Source: Sphingomonas sp. Root710 (lineage in GTDB: Bacteria; Pseudomonadota; Alphaproteobacteria; Sphingomonadales; Sphingomonadaceae). Taken from it: a stretch of DNA of 64,000 bases. A program made the translations under genes and the position numbers. How positions within the stretch are numbered: the stretch's first letter is position 1; every line of letters begins with the position of its first letter. This document shows positions 1 to 8,754 of this stretch, in pieces. The stretch spans positions 1,063,933-1,127,932 of the forward strand of contig NZ_LMIB01000001.1 of NCBI RefSeq assembly GCF_001429065.1, written 5' to 3'. Under the pieces are notes generated by a model that did no database searches, was not told where the DNA came from, and saw only the letters and a list, made by a program, of their open reading frames with translations.

Positions 1-1236
1 CGCCGTTTCCAGGCTGTCGGCGTCGATCGCGTCGACCGGCCTGCCGCCGATCGTCACCGCGGGAACGGCCCCCGGCGCGCCCTCGACCTTGGTATAGGCG
101 ATCCCCTTCTTCGACAGCGCGTCGAGCACCTTGCCACACGCGGTTGCCTGCGCCTTGGCGAAGGGGTCATAGCTGCAATCGCTGCCGGTGACGACGACAG
201 GTGCGCGCTCCATCGCCGCCGACAATTCGGGATTGCCGCTCGCCGCGACGCCATGGAACAGCGGGAAGATCAGCAGCAGGGTCAGCGCATAACCGATCAG
301 GATCGGCTTGCGGCGGCCGACCTTGTCCGACAGCCAGCCGAACAGGATGAACCAGAACAGGCTGAAGAAGGCCGCCGCGCCGACGATCATCCGCGCCGCA
401 TTGTCCTCCAGCCGCAGGCCGGTCTGCAGGAAATAGAAGATCTGGAACTGCGCGGTGTACCAGATCACCGTCAGCCCCGCCGCCACGCCGAACAGCGCGA
501 CGAGGATCATCTTGACCTTCGGCCAACTGTCGAAGCTTTCGCGCAGCGGGTTCTTGGCGATTTCGCCCGCCTCCTTCATCGCCTTGAAGACCGGGCTCTC
601 CTTCAGCTTGAGCCGGATCCACAGCGAGATGGCGAGCAGTACCAGCGAGAAAAGGAAGGGAATCCGCCAGCCCCACGCGGCGAACGCGTCCTTGTCGACG
701 AACAGGTTCGACACCACCACCACGATCACGCTGAGCAGGAAGCCGCCGATCACCCCCGACTGGATGAAGCTGGTATAGAAGCCGCGCCGGTTCGACGGCG
801 CATGTTCGGCGACATAGATCGCCGCGCCGCCATATTCGCCGCCCAGCGCCAGCCCCTGCAACACCCGGCAGATCACCAGCAGGATCGGCGCGGTGACGCC
901 GACCGCCTCATAGGTCGGCAGAATCCCCACCGCAGCAGTCGCCCCGCCCATCAGCGCGATCGTGACGAGGAAGGTATATTTGCGGCCCAGCCGGTCGCCA
1001 AGCACCCCGAACAGCACCGCACCGACCGGCCGCATGCCGAAGCCGACGCCGAAGCTGGCGAGGAAGATCAGCAGGCTGACGGCGGGATTATCCGACGGAA
1101 AGAAATGCCCCGCTACGATGCTCGCAAGCGTGCCGTAGACGAAGAAATCATACCATTCGAAGACGGTGCCCAGCGTCGATGCGATGATGACCAGCCGGTC
1201 CCGCTTGGGATCGATCTCAACTTCCACCGCCGCCAT
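1..1236 (-). CDS. MFS transporter, metabolite:H+ symporter type (3' end outside window)
   Basis: The reading frame starts at an ATG at 1236 and stays open to the window edge, so 412 residues are visible and the C-terminus is missing. The N-terminus carries GTVFEWYDFFVYG, the hallmark of the metabolite:H+ symporter branch of the major facilitator superfamily (sugar, dicarboxylate, shikimate or proline/betaine carriers), followed by repeated hydrophobic helices and GFGMRPVGAVL. The last visible stretch is a hydrophilic segment with two cysteines (DCSYDPF, ATACGKVL), an inserted soluble loop between membrane halves. It is an inner-membrane, proton-driven carrier; the substrate cannot be read from sequence. 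Confidence 0.85.
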   Translation of the reverse strand, partial: MAAVEVEIDPKRDRLVIIASTLGTVFEWYDFFVYGTLASIVAGHFFPSDNPAVSLLIFLASFGVGFGMRPVGAVLFGVLGDRLGRKYTFLVTIALMGGATAAVGILPTYEAVGVTAPILLVICRVLQGLALGGEYGGAAIYVAEHAPSNRRGFYTSFIQSGVIGGFLLSVIVVVVSNLFVDKDAFAAWGWRIPFLFSLVLLAISLWIRLKLKESPVFKAMKEAGEIAKNPLRESFDSWPKVKMILVALFGVAAGLTVIWYTAQFQIFYFLQTGLRLEDNAARMIVGAAAFFSLFWFILFGWLSDKVGRRKPILIGYALTLLLIFPLFHGVAASGNPELSAAMERAPVVVTGSDCSYDPFAKAQATACGKVLDALSKKGIAYTKVEGAPGAVPAVTIGGRPVDAIDADSLETA

Positions 1237-1375
1237 GCAATCGTCCCCTGCCCGGATTGTCGTTGAGACAAACGCCTATGGCAGAGACCGGCGTGAGACA
1301 AGGGTGACGCGCGCGCATCCGATGCCGCTGGGATATCGCCCGCTAAATCACCCTCCTGGAAGGGGGGGGTTAGCG

Positions 1376-1642
1376 TCAATCCCCATCCTTCTTGACGATC
1401 GCATAGGTGTTCGCATCGAGTTGCAGATCATAGGTCTTGCCGTTCAGCGCACGGGCATCGTCGACCTTCCACTTCGGGCCATCGGGATCATATTCGATCT
1501 TGTTCCAGCTCTTGAACCCGGCGGCGGCCAGGGTGGCGGTGATCGCCGTTGCCTCCGGCTGGGTCGGCCCGCGATCGGCGAGGGCCGGAGCAGCGGCGAG
1601 CGTGGTAAGCGCCAGCGCGGCCAGCGAAATACGTTTCATCAT
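1376..1642 (-). CDS. small secreted PepSY-like protein
   Basis: This 88-residue protein begins with a clear Sec signal peptide (MMKRISLAALALTTLAAAPALA), cleaved probably after ALA, giving a mature domain of about 65 residues. The mature part (AGFKSWNKIEYDPDGPKWKVDDARALNGKTYDLQLDANTY) has the strand pattern of periplasmic PepSY-like domains. An AGGAGAAG ribosome site precedes the first ATG. It lies 11 bases downstream of xerD on the same strand and is probably cotranscribed with it. The PepSY assignment rests on pattern similarity only; the role is unknown. Confidence 0.7.
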   Translation of the reverse strand: MMKRISLAALALTTLAAAPALADRGPTQPEATAITATLAAAGFKSWNKIEYDPDGPKWKVDDARALNGKTYDLQLDANTYAIVKKDGD

Positions 1643-1653
1643 CTTCTCCTTTT

Positions 1654-2574
1654 TCAGGAGGGATCAACCGCCTGGCGTCTCCCCGGTTCCGCGGCCGCCC
1701 TGCGCTGCGCGTCCATCAGCGGGTGCCGGGCATTGACCAGTTCGACCAGATGCGCGCTGTTCACATGGGTATAGATCTGCGTCGTCGCGATATCGGCGTG
1801 GCCCAGCATCGTCTGCAACGCGCGGAGGTCCGCCCCGCCTTCGAGCAGATGGGTCGCGAAGGCATGGCGCAGCACATGCGGACTGATCCGCTGCGGCGGA
1901 ATCCCCGCCTCGGCGGCGAGTTCGCGCAAGAGCTGGAACAGCCGGACCCGGCTCAGATGGCCATGCCCCGAGGGAAAGAGGAAGGGCTGATCGCTCGCGG
2001 CATAGCCGGTCGCACTCCATTCGGCGACGGCGGCGCGCGCGCGATCGGATATCGGCACCAGCCGCTCGCGCCCGCCCTTGCCGCGCAGGATCAGGAAGGG
2101 CCGGTCCCCGCGCAGCGCATGGCGCGGCAGCGACACCAGCTCGGTCGCGCGCAGCCCCGATCCATAGAGAAGTTCGACCAGCGCGATCAGCCGCAGCGTC
2201 AGCGGATCACCATCCCGCTCGCGCCGCCGCGCCTCCAGCGCTTCGAACAATCGCCCGATATCATCATGGCTGAGCGTGCGCGGCAGGGCCCGCTGGGTGG
2301 CCGGGCGCGGCAGCGCGTCGGACGGGTCGTCGGCGCGAATCCCCTCCTCCTCCAGAAAGCCATAGAAGCGCCGCAGCACGGACGATTTGCGCGCGACGCT
2401 GGTCCGGCTCAGCGCCATCCATTCGGCCCCGAGCTTCTGGAGCGCGGCGCTATCGGCCCCGACCAGCTCGCCGCCCAGCAACTCCGACGCGCCGCGCAGA
2501 TCAGAGCCATAGGCCAGCAGCGTATTCTTCGCCGCCCCGCCTTCCGCCGCCAGCATTTCCAGAAATTGCGACAT
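1654..2574 (-). CDS. xerD: site-specific tyrosine recombinase XerD
   Basis: XerD works with XerC to resolve chromosome dimers at dif. The 306-residue product has the N-terminal SAM-like core-binding domain (about residues 1-90) and the C-terminal catalytic domain. The catalytic residues are visible: R in GSGLRATELVSL, K in the GKGGRERLVP hairpin, HxxR in ISPHVLRHAFATHLLEGG, H in MLGHADIATTQ and the nucleophile Y in IYTHV. The start at 2574 (MSQFLEML) gives the usual family length; an in-frame ATG at 2592 is possible. It diverges from the TPR gene and is followed closely by the PepSY-like gene. Confidence 0.93.
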   Translation of the reverse strand: MSQFLEMLAAEGGAAKNTLLAYGSDLRGASELLGGELVGADSAALQKLGAEWMALSRTSVARKSSVLRRFYGFLEEEGIRADDPSDALPRPATQRALPRTLSHDDIGRLFEALEARRRERDGDPLTLRLIALVELLYGSGLRATELVSLPRHALRGDRPFLILRGKGGRERLVPISDRARAAVAEWSATGYAASDQPFLFPSGHGHLSRVRLFQLLRELAAEAGIPPQRISPHVLRHAFATHLLEGGADLRALQTMLGHADIATTQIYTHVNSAHLVELVNARHPLMDAQRRAAAEPGRRQAVDPS

Positions 2575-2699
2575 GGCCTCGGCGTCCCTCATCCCCAAAC
2601 CCTGCCGCCGCTCCCCGCCAAAGTCGAGAGCGGCGATTGCATCCGCCCTGCACTTGCGGCAGCTGTTTCGGCATGAAAGGGCGGGGCGTGAAGAGCTGG

Positions 2700-4028
2700 A
2701 TGGCATCCCCATGGGCACGGGCGGCAGCGCTGCTTTTCATTGCGCTAGCAATCGTCTTCGCCGCCGATCGCTGGCTGGTCCCGGGCCAACCCTCCCCTCC
2801 CCCGGTCGAACGCCGCCCCTCGGGCGGCGCACCGGCCAGCTACGCCGCGATGCTCGCGCGCGACGATCAGATCGCAGAGGGCGCGGCGATGCTCCTGCGA
2901 GATCATCGCGGCGAATGGCTGTTCGAGGAACGCCTCGCCAATGCGCTGATCGCGCGCGGCCGCCTGACCGGCTCCTTTCAGGACTATGCCGACGCGCAGG
3001 CTGCGCTCGACCGCGCCTTCGCCACCGCGCCGGAGGGCGCCGGGCCCCACCAGACCCAGGCCGCGCTAGCCTTCACCCTCCACCGGCTGAAACAGGCCGA
3101 AGCCGCACTCGACGCGATCGACCATTATGCCGTGCCCGAGGCCGAGGCGCGCATCGAGGTGGCGGCGGCACGCGGCGACATCGCCTTCTATCGCGGCGAC
3201 TATGATGGGGCGCTGCACCGCTATCAGGCGGCCAGCGCCGATCCCGACGATATCGCCATCCTGTTCCGCATCGCCAATTTCCAGGCGCGCACCGGACAGC
3301 CCGATGCCGCGCTGGCGACGCTCGACCGCTGCGAACGGCTGGCCCGCCTGCCCACCGCCCAGACGCTAGCCGACCTGGCTTTGCGCAGGGGTAGCATCGA
3401 ATTGCAGCGCGGCCGCTGGGACGAGGCCCGCCGCCATTTCGACCGCGCCGCCCGTCTGTTCCCGGGCTGGTGGCTGGCCGACGCGCACCGCGCGCAGATG
3501 CTGGCGCTGGCCGGCGACGGCCCGGCCGCGATCCTCGCCTATCAACGGGTGATCCGCATCGCCCGCAGCCCCGAGGCGATGGATGCGCTCGCCGCGCTCT
3601 ATCGCGACCAGGGCGAACGTGAAAAATCCGCCTTCTGGGCCGATCAGGCGCGCGGCATCTGGAACGACCGCCTCGCCCGCTTCCCCGAGGCGAGCTACGG
3701 CCATGCCGTCGAGCACGTCCTGACCTTCGGCGACCCGAAGACCGCGCTCGTTTTCGCCCGCCGCGATGCCGCCAACCGCCCTTATGGCCAGGCGCTGACC
3801 GCCCTCGCCTGGGCGTTGATCGCGAACAATGATCCGCGCGGCGCGGTGGCGGCGGTGGGGCCGGTGAACCAATCGAAATGGGTTTCCGCCGATGCGCATC
3901 TCGCCGCCGCGCAGGCGCATCTGCTGCTCGGCGAAAGCGACGCCGCCGAAGCCGAGCAACGGGCCGCGCTCGCGATCAACCCGCGCGCGGCCGATCGCCG
4001 CGCCACGATGATATGGTTCGGCCATTGA
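2700..4028 (+). CDS. TPR-repeat protein with N-terminal membrane anchor
   Basis: The product (442 residues from 2700; an in-frame ATG at 2673 adds nine) has one N-terminal hydrophobic segment (ARAAALLFIALAIVFAA), so it is membrane-anchored or secreted. It continues as alanine-rich helical repeats typical of tetratricopeptide repeats, e.g. AALDRAFATAPEGAGPHQTQAALAF, and ends EAEQRAALAINPRAADRRA. TPR domains bind partner proteins. Its stop overlaps the start of the HupE/UreJ-like gene by 16 bases, indicating coupled translation. TPR, HupE/UreJ_2 and DUF4331 genes occurring together is a recurrent neighbourhood as I recall it; the joint function is not established. Confidence 0.8.
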   Translation: MASPWARAAALLFIALAIVFAADRWLVPGQPSPPPVERRPSGGAPASYAAMLARDDQIAEGAAMLLRDHRGEWLFEERLANALIARGRLTGSFQDYADAQAALDRAFATAPEGAGPHQTQAALAFTLHRLKQAEAALDAIDHYAVPEAEARIEVAAARGDIAFYRGDYDGALHRYQAASADPDDIAILFRIANFQARTGQPDAALATLDRCERLARLPTAQTLADLALRRGSIELQRGRWDEARRHFDRAARLFPGWWLADAHRAQMLALAGDGPAAILAYQRVIRIARSPEAMDALAALYRDQGEREKSAFWADQARGIWNDRLARFPEASYGHAVEHVLTFGDPKTALVFARRDAANRPYGQALTALAWALIANNDPRGAVAAVGPVNQSKWVSADAHLAAAQAHLLLGESDAAEAEQRAALAINPRAADRRATMIWFGH

Positions 4029-5257
4029 TCCGCCGCCTGCTGCTGGCGCTGCTCCTTCTGCTCGCGGGGGCGCCCGGGGCTGCGCACCTCACCCCCAATT
4101 CCGAACTCACCCTCGATATCGGGGACTACCGGGTCCAGGCGTCGCTGACCGTCCCCGTGGGCGAGTTGCGCTATGCCGAACCCGCGCTGAGCGCGTCCGA
4201 TGGTGCGGCGCTGCGCCGCTGGGCGATGGCGCATATCGCCGCCCGCGCGCCCGACGGCCGGCCCTGGCGGATCGACCTGATCGACGCGCATATCACCCGC
4301 GAGGCCCCGTCCGACGCGGTCTTCCGCTTCGGGCTCCAACCGCCCCCGGGCGCGACCACACGGCTGTTCGCCCTGCACTATAGCGGGGTGATCGATAGGC
4401 TCTCCAACCACTTCGTCCTTGTCATGCTCGGCACCGACTTTGCCGGCGGCCATTTCGGCGACAGCCCCCGCATGCTCGGCGCGCTCCAGCAGGGTGCGGC
4501 CGACCTGCGCGTCGATCGCGGCCCGGGCAGCGGCTGGCGCGGCTTTCGCGGCGCGCTTGCGCTCGGCATGCACCATATCGCCGAGGGGCATGATCATCTC
4601 CTCTTCCTGATCACGCTGCTGCTGCCCGCCCCGCTGCTGGCGCGGAACCGGCGCTGGGCCGCGCCCGCCGGTTTCAAACAAACGGTGCGCTCGCTTGCCG
4701 CGATCGTCACCGCCTTCACCATCGGTCATTCGCTGACCCTGATCGGCGGCGCCTTCCTGGGCTGGCGGCTCCCCGCACCGCCGGTCGAAATGGCGATCGC
4801 GCTGTCGATCCTGATCTCCGCGGTCCACGCCTGGCGTCCGATCTTCGCTGGCTATGAGGCGGTCGTCGCGGGCGGCTTCGGGCTGGTCCACGGCCTCGCC
4901 TTCGCGACGATCATCGCCCATGCGGGAATCGAGCCGCTGCAAAAAGCGCAGTCGATCCTGGGCTTCAACCTGGGGATCGAGGCGGTGCAACTGGTCGTTG
5001 TCGCGCTGGCCGCCCCCGGTCTGCTGCTGCTCGCCCGCTCACGCCATTATGACCCGATCCGCACCGCGATGGCCGCGCTCGCCGCCGTGGCCGCCGCGCT
5101 GTGGTTCGCCGAGCGCGCCACCGGCCACGATATCGCGGCGGGCCGGGCGATTGACGCCGCGCTCGGCTATGCGCCCTGGCTGCTCGGCGCGCTGGCGCTG
5201 GCAGCCGTGATCGTCTGGACCGCCAACCGGCTCAGTTCGGCACCGCGCACATCTTGA
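4013..5257 (+). CDS. HupE/UreJ-family membrane protein
   Basis: The start at 4013 (MVRPLIRRLLLALLLLLAGAPGAAH) provides a signal peptide. A periplasmic domain of about 170 residues follows, then six or seven membrane helices. The motif GMHHIAEGHDHLLFL is diagnostic of the HupE/UreJ_2 family, where His and Asp/Glu residues in a membrane helix are thought to bind nickel or cobalt. A second His-rich helix is seen at TIGHSLTLI and VHGLAFATIIAHAG. The gene overlaps the TPR gene upstream by 16 bases and its 3' end overlaps the convergent DUF4331 gene by 26 bases. Metal transport is a family-level inference. Confidence 0.85.
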   Translation: MVRPLIRRLLLALLLLLAGAPGAAHLTPNSELTLDIGDYRVQASLTVPVGELRYAEPALSASDGAALRRWAMAHIAARAPDGRPWRIDLIDAHITREAPSDAVFRFGLQPPPGATTRLFALHYSGVIDRLSNHFVLVMLGTDFAGGHFGDSPRMLGALQQGAADLRVDRGPGSGWRGFRGALALGMHHIAEGHDHLLFLITLLLPAPLLARNRRWAAPAGFKQTVRSLAAIVTAFTIGHSLTLIGGAFLGWRLPAPPVEMAIALSILISAVHAWRPIFAGYEAVVAGGFGLVHGLAFATIIAHAGIEPLQKAQSILGFNLGIEAVQLVVVALAAPGLLLLARSRHYDPIRTAMAALAAVAAALWFAERATGHDIAAGRAIDAALGYAPWLLGALALAAVIVWTANRLSSAPRTS

Positions 5258-5924
5258 ACCCGGCGGCCGACAGGTCGTCGCTCAGCGCGTTGGTCAGGCC
5301 GGTCAGCGTGTTGAAGATGTCGTCGTAGAAGAGGAAGTTGTTGTCGTCGATCGGGTCCTTGTCGTTATATTTGTTCTTGGTCGACGAGGAGATCAGCGCG
5401 GTCGCGACCGCGGGCATTCCCATCCGGTCCACCCGCACATAGGCCGAGGCCGGATCGGTACGGAAATTGAAGTTCGATCCCACCGGGCCGATCGGCGGAT
5501 TGCCCTGCGCCGCCGCGAGATAGGGGAAGGCCGCGCGGAACGGCACGTCGTTGGCGGGCGGATTGAGCGGCAGGTCGACGAAGCGCGTCACCGGCTCCTG
5601 CTTGAGATCGAGCAGCAACACCGCCAGCGTCAGGTCGATCACCGGATCGGTGAGTTGCCGTCCATTAGGAAAGCCCGGCGGCACGTTCAGGTCGATCCCC
5701 AGCGAATCCGGCACCACCAGGCTGGCGATCGGCCGGCCGGGCGCCACCTCCTGGGTCAGGCAGGACAGCACGTTGAAATTGGCCCCAGCGGGCGCCGGCG
5801 GCTGGCTGCTCGGGGTCGTCGGCGGCGTGGGCGGGGCCGCGGTCTCGCCGTCGCCGCCGCCGCAACCCGCGAGCAGGAGCAGCGCCGCCGCTGCGATGGC
5901 GGCCCGATATGCCATGTTCGCCAT
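5232..5924 (-). CDS. DUF4331-type lipoprotein, C-terminal-half homologue
   Basis: This 230-residue protein has a lipoprotein signal (LLLLAGCGGGDG, lipidated Cys about residue 21) and a Pro/Thr-rich linker to about residue 48. The globular region corresponds to the C-terminal half of DUF4331 proteins, with YVRVDRMGMPAVATALI and KNKYNDKDPIDD. Its ATG overlaps the stop of the upstream gene by one base (TGATG), so the two halves are made from one message but as separate polypeptides. DUF4331 function is unknown; export and lipidation place it at the cell envelope. Confidence 0.8.
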   Translation of the reverse strand: MANMAYRAAIAAAALLLLAGCGGGDGETAAPPTPPTTPSSQPPAPAGANFNVLSCLTQEVAPGRPIASLVVPDSLGIDLNVPPGFPNGRQLTDPVIDLTLAVLLLDLKQEPVTRFVDLPLNPPANDVPFRAAFPYLAAAQGNPPIGPVGSNFNFRTDPASAYVRVDRMGMPAVATALISSSTKNKYNDKDPIDDNNFLFYDDIFNTLTGLTNALSDDLSAAGFKMCAVPN

Positions 5925-6586
5925 CAGATCTGCCCTCCGATGCGGGCGCTGGTCGCCCAGATACGGATCTTGTTGTCGCCGTTGGCCACCGCCGATCGCG
6001 GCATCTGCACAACCGCCGCGGTCAGGTTCTGCCCCGCGAAGAAATTGCGGTCGGCGCGGAAGCTCAGCGCCCCGGTCGACCGCGTCGCGCGAAAGCCCTG
6101 GAGGTCGAAGAAGAAGGGATCGTCGAACAACCCGGCGCGCGCCATGACCGGCCCCTGGGTCAGATTGGTTTCGACCGGCCCTTCGATCGGCCCGGTCGAA
6201 CCAGGTATACCCTTGAACTGCACGCCCGTCGCGTCGCCATCCTTGCCGAAGCGGATCTCGATCTTGAACTCGGGGGTATAGGGAAGCTCGTCGTTCGAGA
6301 TGTTGATCGTGTAGAGCAGGTCGCGATCATAGGTCGCCGGCAGGTTCGTCGCCTGCGGCCCGGCGAAGGTCAGCGCGATGATCAGGTCCTGCGCGCTGTG
6401 CCAGGCGTAGACGTCGGCTATGTCCGCCGCCTTGTCGGGCGTGGTGTCGACTGCGGGATCGGTGCGCGCGGGCGGATCGAGATGGTCCGCTGCGAACAGC
6501 CCTCGCCCGCCGATCAGCAGCGTCGCCGATGCCGCTACGGCGCCCGCCGCCGCGATAGCCCATAGGCTTCTGCCTGATAATCTCAT
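5924..6586 (-). CDS. DUF4331-type exported protein, N-terminal-half homologue
   Basis: The chosen start at 6586 (MRLSGRSLWAIAAAGAVA) is preceded by a G-rich ribosome site and gives a 220-residue protein with a signal peptide ending near GLFA. The mature part starts ADHLDPPARTDP and continues DIADVYAWHSAQDLIIALTF and LLYTINISNDELPYTPEFKIEIRF, matching the first half of DUF4331 proteins, which in many bacteria are a single chain of about 450 residues. It is the first gene of a coupled pair with the lipoprotein downstream. Enzymatic motifs were not recognised. Confidence 0.8.
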   Translation of the reverse strand: MRLSGRSLWAIAAAGAVAASATLLIGGRGLFAADHLDPPARTDPAVDTTPDKAADIADVYAWHSAQDLIIALTFAGPQATNLPATYDRDLLYTINISNDELPYTPEFKIEIRFGKDGDATGVQFKGIPGSTGPIEGPVETNLTQGPVMARAGLFDDPFFFDLQGFRATRSTGALSFRADRNFFAGQNLTAAVVQMPRSAVANGDNKIRIWATSARIGGQI

Positions 6587-6731
6587 GTCCGCCCCCACCG
6601 ACAATCACCGCCGAATGTACGTCACATAGGCCCATTGGCAAATGCCGCATGTGCGCTACGTCACGATGACGTCAGAAGGGGGCCGTTCGCCCTGATCCCG
6701 ATATCGTGCGCTTCTGGAGCGCGTCGGCATG

Positions 6732-6767
6732 CCGCTCATGCCGGCCTGCAAAGGGCGGCATGAGCGG
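6732..6767. terminator. stem-loop downstream of the 600-residue protein gene
   Basis: Arms CCGCTCATGCCG (6732-6743) and CGGCATGAGCGG (6756-6767) pair perfectly over 12 bases around a 12-base loop. It lies just past the stop of the minus-strand gene ending at 6783. There is no clear T-run on either strand, so it may be a 3' stabilising hairpin rather than a strict intrinsic terminator. The rest of 6605-6782 shows nothing further that I can name. Confidence 0.45.
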
Positions 6768-6782
6768 GATGGCGGCGGCGTG

Positions 6783-8585
6783 CTACAGCCGCGACATCGC
6801 TTCGGCGGCGATCATCCGCGCCTCGCCGTCGAGGCCGACCTCGTTCAACGCCCGGATCATCGTCGCGAACATCGCCGGGGAAACCCCCGCCCAGCCGGTC
6901 CGCTGCAACCCCGCCGCAACCATAAGCGCGACCGTCGCCGGTTCCCTGCGGTCGGCGGCCTGGAGCAATATCCGCGCCCAGTTGCTCTGATTGTCGAAGC
7001 CGACCTTGTAATCGACCAGCAGCTGCAGCTGCTCCTGCGTCTGCAGCCGGTCGAGCGCGGCGAGCGCGCCGAGCAGCAGGCGCAGCTTCTGCGGGTTGCT
7101 CTCGGCCCAGCGGTCCGCCACGCCGGACAAGCGATCCGCCGACAGGTCGACGTTTACCCTCGGCGATCCCACCGCCAGGATTGCCCAGGCCGCATCGCCC
7201 TTCTCGGGCGACATGGCGGAGACGACCGGCGACCAGGCCGCTGCCTTGCGGTCGAGCCCCGCCGCCATCATCGATGCGATCAGATCGGCTACGTCGCTGG
7301 CATGCGCTTCGTCGGGCACGATCCGCGCCGCCGCCCGCGCCGTCAGGATCAGCCCGGCATAGCGGTCGACGCGCTTGCCCTCGCCCTGCCCGTCTCCGCT
7401 CCAGAAGCCGCGCATCGCCGAAATCCGCGCCGGATCGCCGTCAGCGACATAGCAGGCACGCAGCCGTCCGGCGGGGGTGTCGCTGCCGAAATCGCCGCTG
7501 TCGTCGGCCGCCTGCGAATAGAGATCGACCAGCGCCGAATTGGAAAAGACCCCCAGCCGCGCCGCGGTCATCGCCGCGTCAATCCGCTCGGCGGCGGGCA
7601 CCATCGGCGCGCGTGCCGACCAGGCGATCACCTGCGGCCCCACCGTACCCATCAGGTCCGACGGGATGGTCAGGCCCAGCGCGCTCGCCATGCCGAAGCG
7701 CCACGCGGTCAGCTGGTTCACCCCGGTCCATTCGATCGAGACGCTGCGCCGCCCCGCTCCGTTCACCCCCATCATCCGCTCGGCGAGCTGGACGTCGATT
7801 CCCTGCGGGTCGCGGGTGCGGCGGCGCGCCTGGTCCATCAGCACATCGGCGATCGCCGTGTCGCCCGACAGCGCGGCGCAGATCGCCCGCGCCATCGGCC
7901 ACACGGGCTCGCGGCTGCGGATCGATCCGCCATCGGCCAGCGGGCACAGCCCGGCGGCATCGGCGTTCGCCAGCGCGCTCTGCCCGGCGACGGCATAGAG
8001 CTTGGCGTTGAAGCGGTCGACGTCGACGCCCTGCACCAGCATGCGCGCGCCGTCGGCCTCGCCCATGCGCAGCAGCAGCCAGGCGCGTTCGGCGACCCAA
8101 TCGGGCGCGGAGACATGGCTCGGCGTCGGCACCCGCGTCAGCAGCGCGCGGCGCAGCGTGATCGACGCCCAGCGCGAGGCGAACGGCGCGTCGAGCCGCC
8201 GCATCATCGCCGACAGGAAGCGACCATCGGTCTCGCCCCAGGCGGTCTTGCCCATTCCCGCGAACGGCCCGGCCTCGGCGATCGAGCGCCGCGCCGAATC
8301 GGGGAGTTCGTCAGGCTTGGCAGGTTCCTCGGCCGCCGCCTCGGCAAAAATCCCGGGGTCGAGCGTCAGCGCGGGCGCCGCCGGAGCCGCCACCGCGGCG
8401 GGCGCGCCTGGCGCCGGCTGCGCAGGCGCGGGCTGCGCCGCCTGCTGCGGGCGGTTGGTCGGTCCCGGCTGGCTGCCGAAGCCGGGCGGCAGCAGCGATT
8501 CCTGCGCCAGCGCGGCCGCTGCGGCGAGCGCCGCGACCCCCGCCGTCAGCGCAAGGACAGCCTTCTTACTTGGCCTGGGCTTCAT
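6783..8585 (-). CDS. secreted alpha-helical protein of unknown function
   Basis: The 600-residue product starts with a signal peptide (KKAVLALTAGVAALAAAAALA) and an Ala/Pro/Gln low-complexity linker (about residues 28-85). The remaining ~500 residues are Ala/Leu/Arg-rich amphipathic helices reminiscent of a repeat solenoid, with no catalytic motif I recognise. Its ATG lies inside the 3' end of the 45-residue membrane-protein gene (20-base overlap), so the two form an operon reading away from aroK. I recall unannotated proteins of this kind next to aroK in sphingomonads, but cannot confirm this here. Confidence 0.75.
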   Translation of the reverse strand: MKPRPSKKAVLALTAGVAALAAAAALAQESLLPPGFGSQPGPTNRPQQAAQPAPAQPAPGAPAAVAAPAAPALTLDPGIFAEAAAEEPAKPDELPDSARRSIAEAGPFAGMGKTAWGETDGRFLSAMMRRLDAPFASRWASITLRRALLTRVPTPSHVSAPDWVAERAWLLLRMGEADGARMLVQGVDVDRFNAKLYAVAGQSALANADAAGLCPLADGGSIRSREPVWPMARAICAALSGDTAIADVLMDQARRRTRDPQGIDVQLAERMMGVNGAGRRSVSIEWTGVNQLTAWRFGMASALGLTIPSDLMGTVGPQVIAWSARAPMVPAAERIDAAMTAARLGVFSNSALVDLYSQAADDSGDFGSDTPAGRLRACYVADGDPARISAMRGFWSGDGQGEGKRVDRYAGLILTARAAARIVPDEAHASDVADLIASMMAAGLDRKAAAWSPVVSAMSPEKGDAAWAILAVGSPRVNVDLSADRLSGVADRWAESNPQKLRLLLGALAALDRLQTQEQLQLLVDYKVGFDNQSNWARILLQAADRREPATVALMVAAGLQRTGWAGVSPAMFATMIRALNEVGLDGEARMIAAEAMSRL

Positions 8586-8703
8586 TCAGCATCGCCTTTT
8601 CGACGGTCACCGGCGGCCTTTCGGTATTGACGAAACTCAGGGCCACAAGCGCCACGACGACGATGATGACGACACTCAACAGGATGAAGCTGAACCGCGA
8701 CAT
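8566..8703 (-). CDS. 45-residue single-pass membrane protein
   Basis: The frame starts at an ATG at 8703 and encodes MSRFSFILLSVVIIVVVALV followed by ALSFVNTERPPVTVEKAMLNEAQAK. It has one N-terminal membrane helix (about residues 5-25) and a charged tail ending in a helix. The stop lies 20 bases inside the gene for the secreted helical protein, so translation is probably coupled. The clean hydrophobic pattern, operon overlap and divergent position opposite aroK support a real gene despite its size. Function is unknown; a membrane adaptor for its operon partner is one possibility. Confidence 0.65.
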   Translation of the reverse strand: MSRFSFILLSVVIIVVVALVALSFVNTERPPVTVEKAMLNEAQAK

Positions 8704-8754
8704 GAGAGAATCCGGATGGTTGCAATGGAGGCGCTTTTGCCCGAGGGGGCGGCC

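Noticed and set aside
253-1266. Plus-strand frame over the window start
   Set aside because: The minus strand carries the MFS signature GTVFEWYDFFVYG and continues past the window edge; the plus frame is compositionally biased noise.
6729-8630. 633-codon plus-strand frame opposite the secreted helical protein
   Set aside because: It lacks a ribosome site and domain signals, while the minus strand has a signal peptide and an operon overlap with an upstream small gene.
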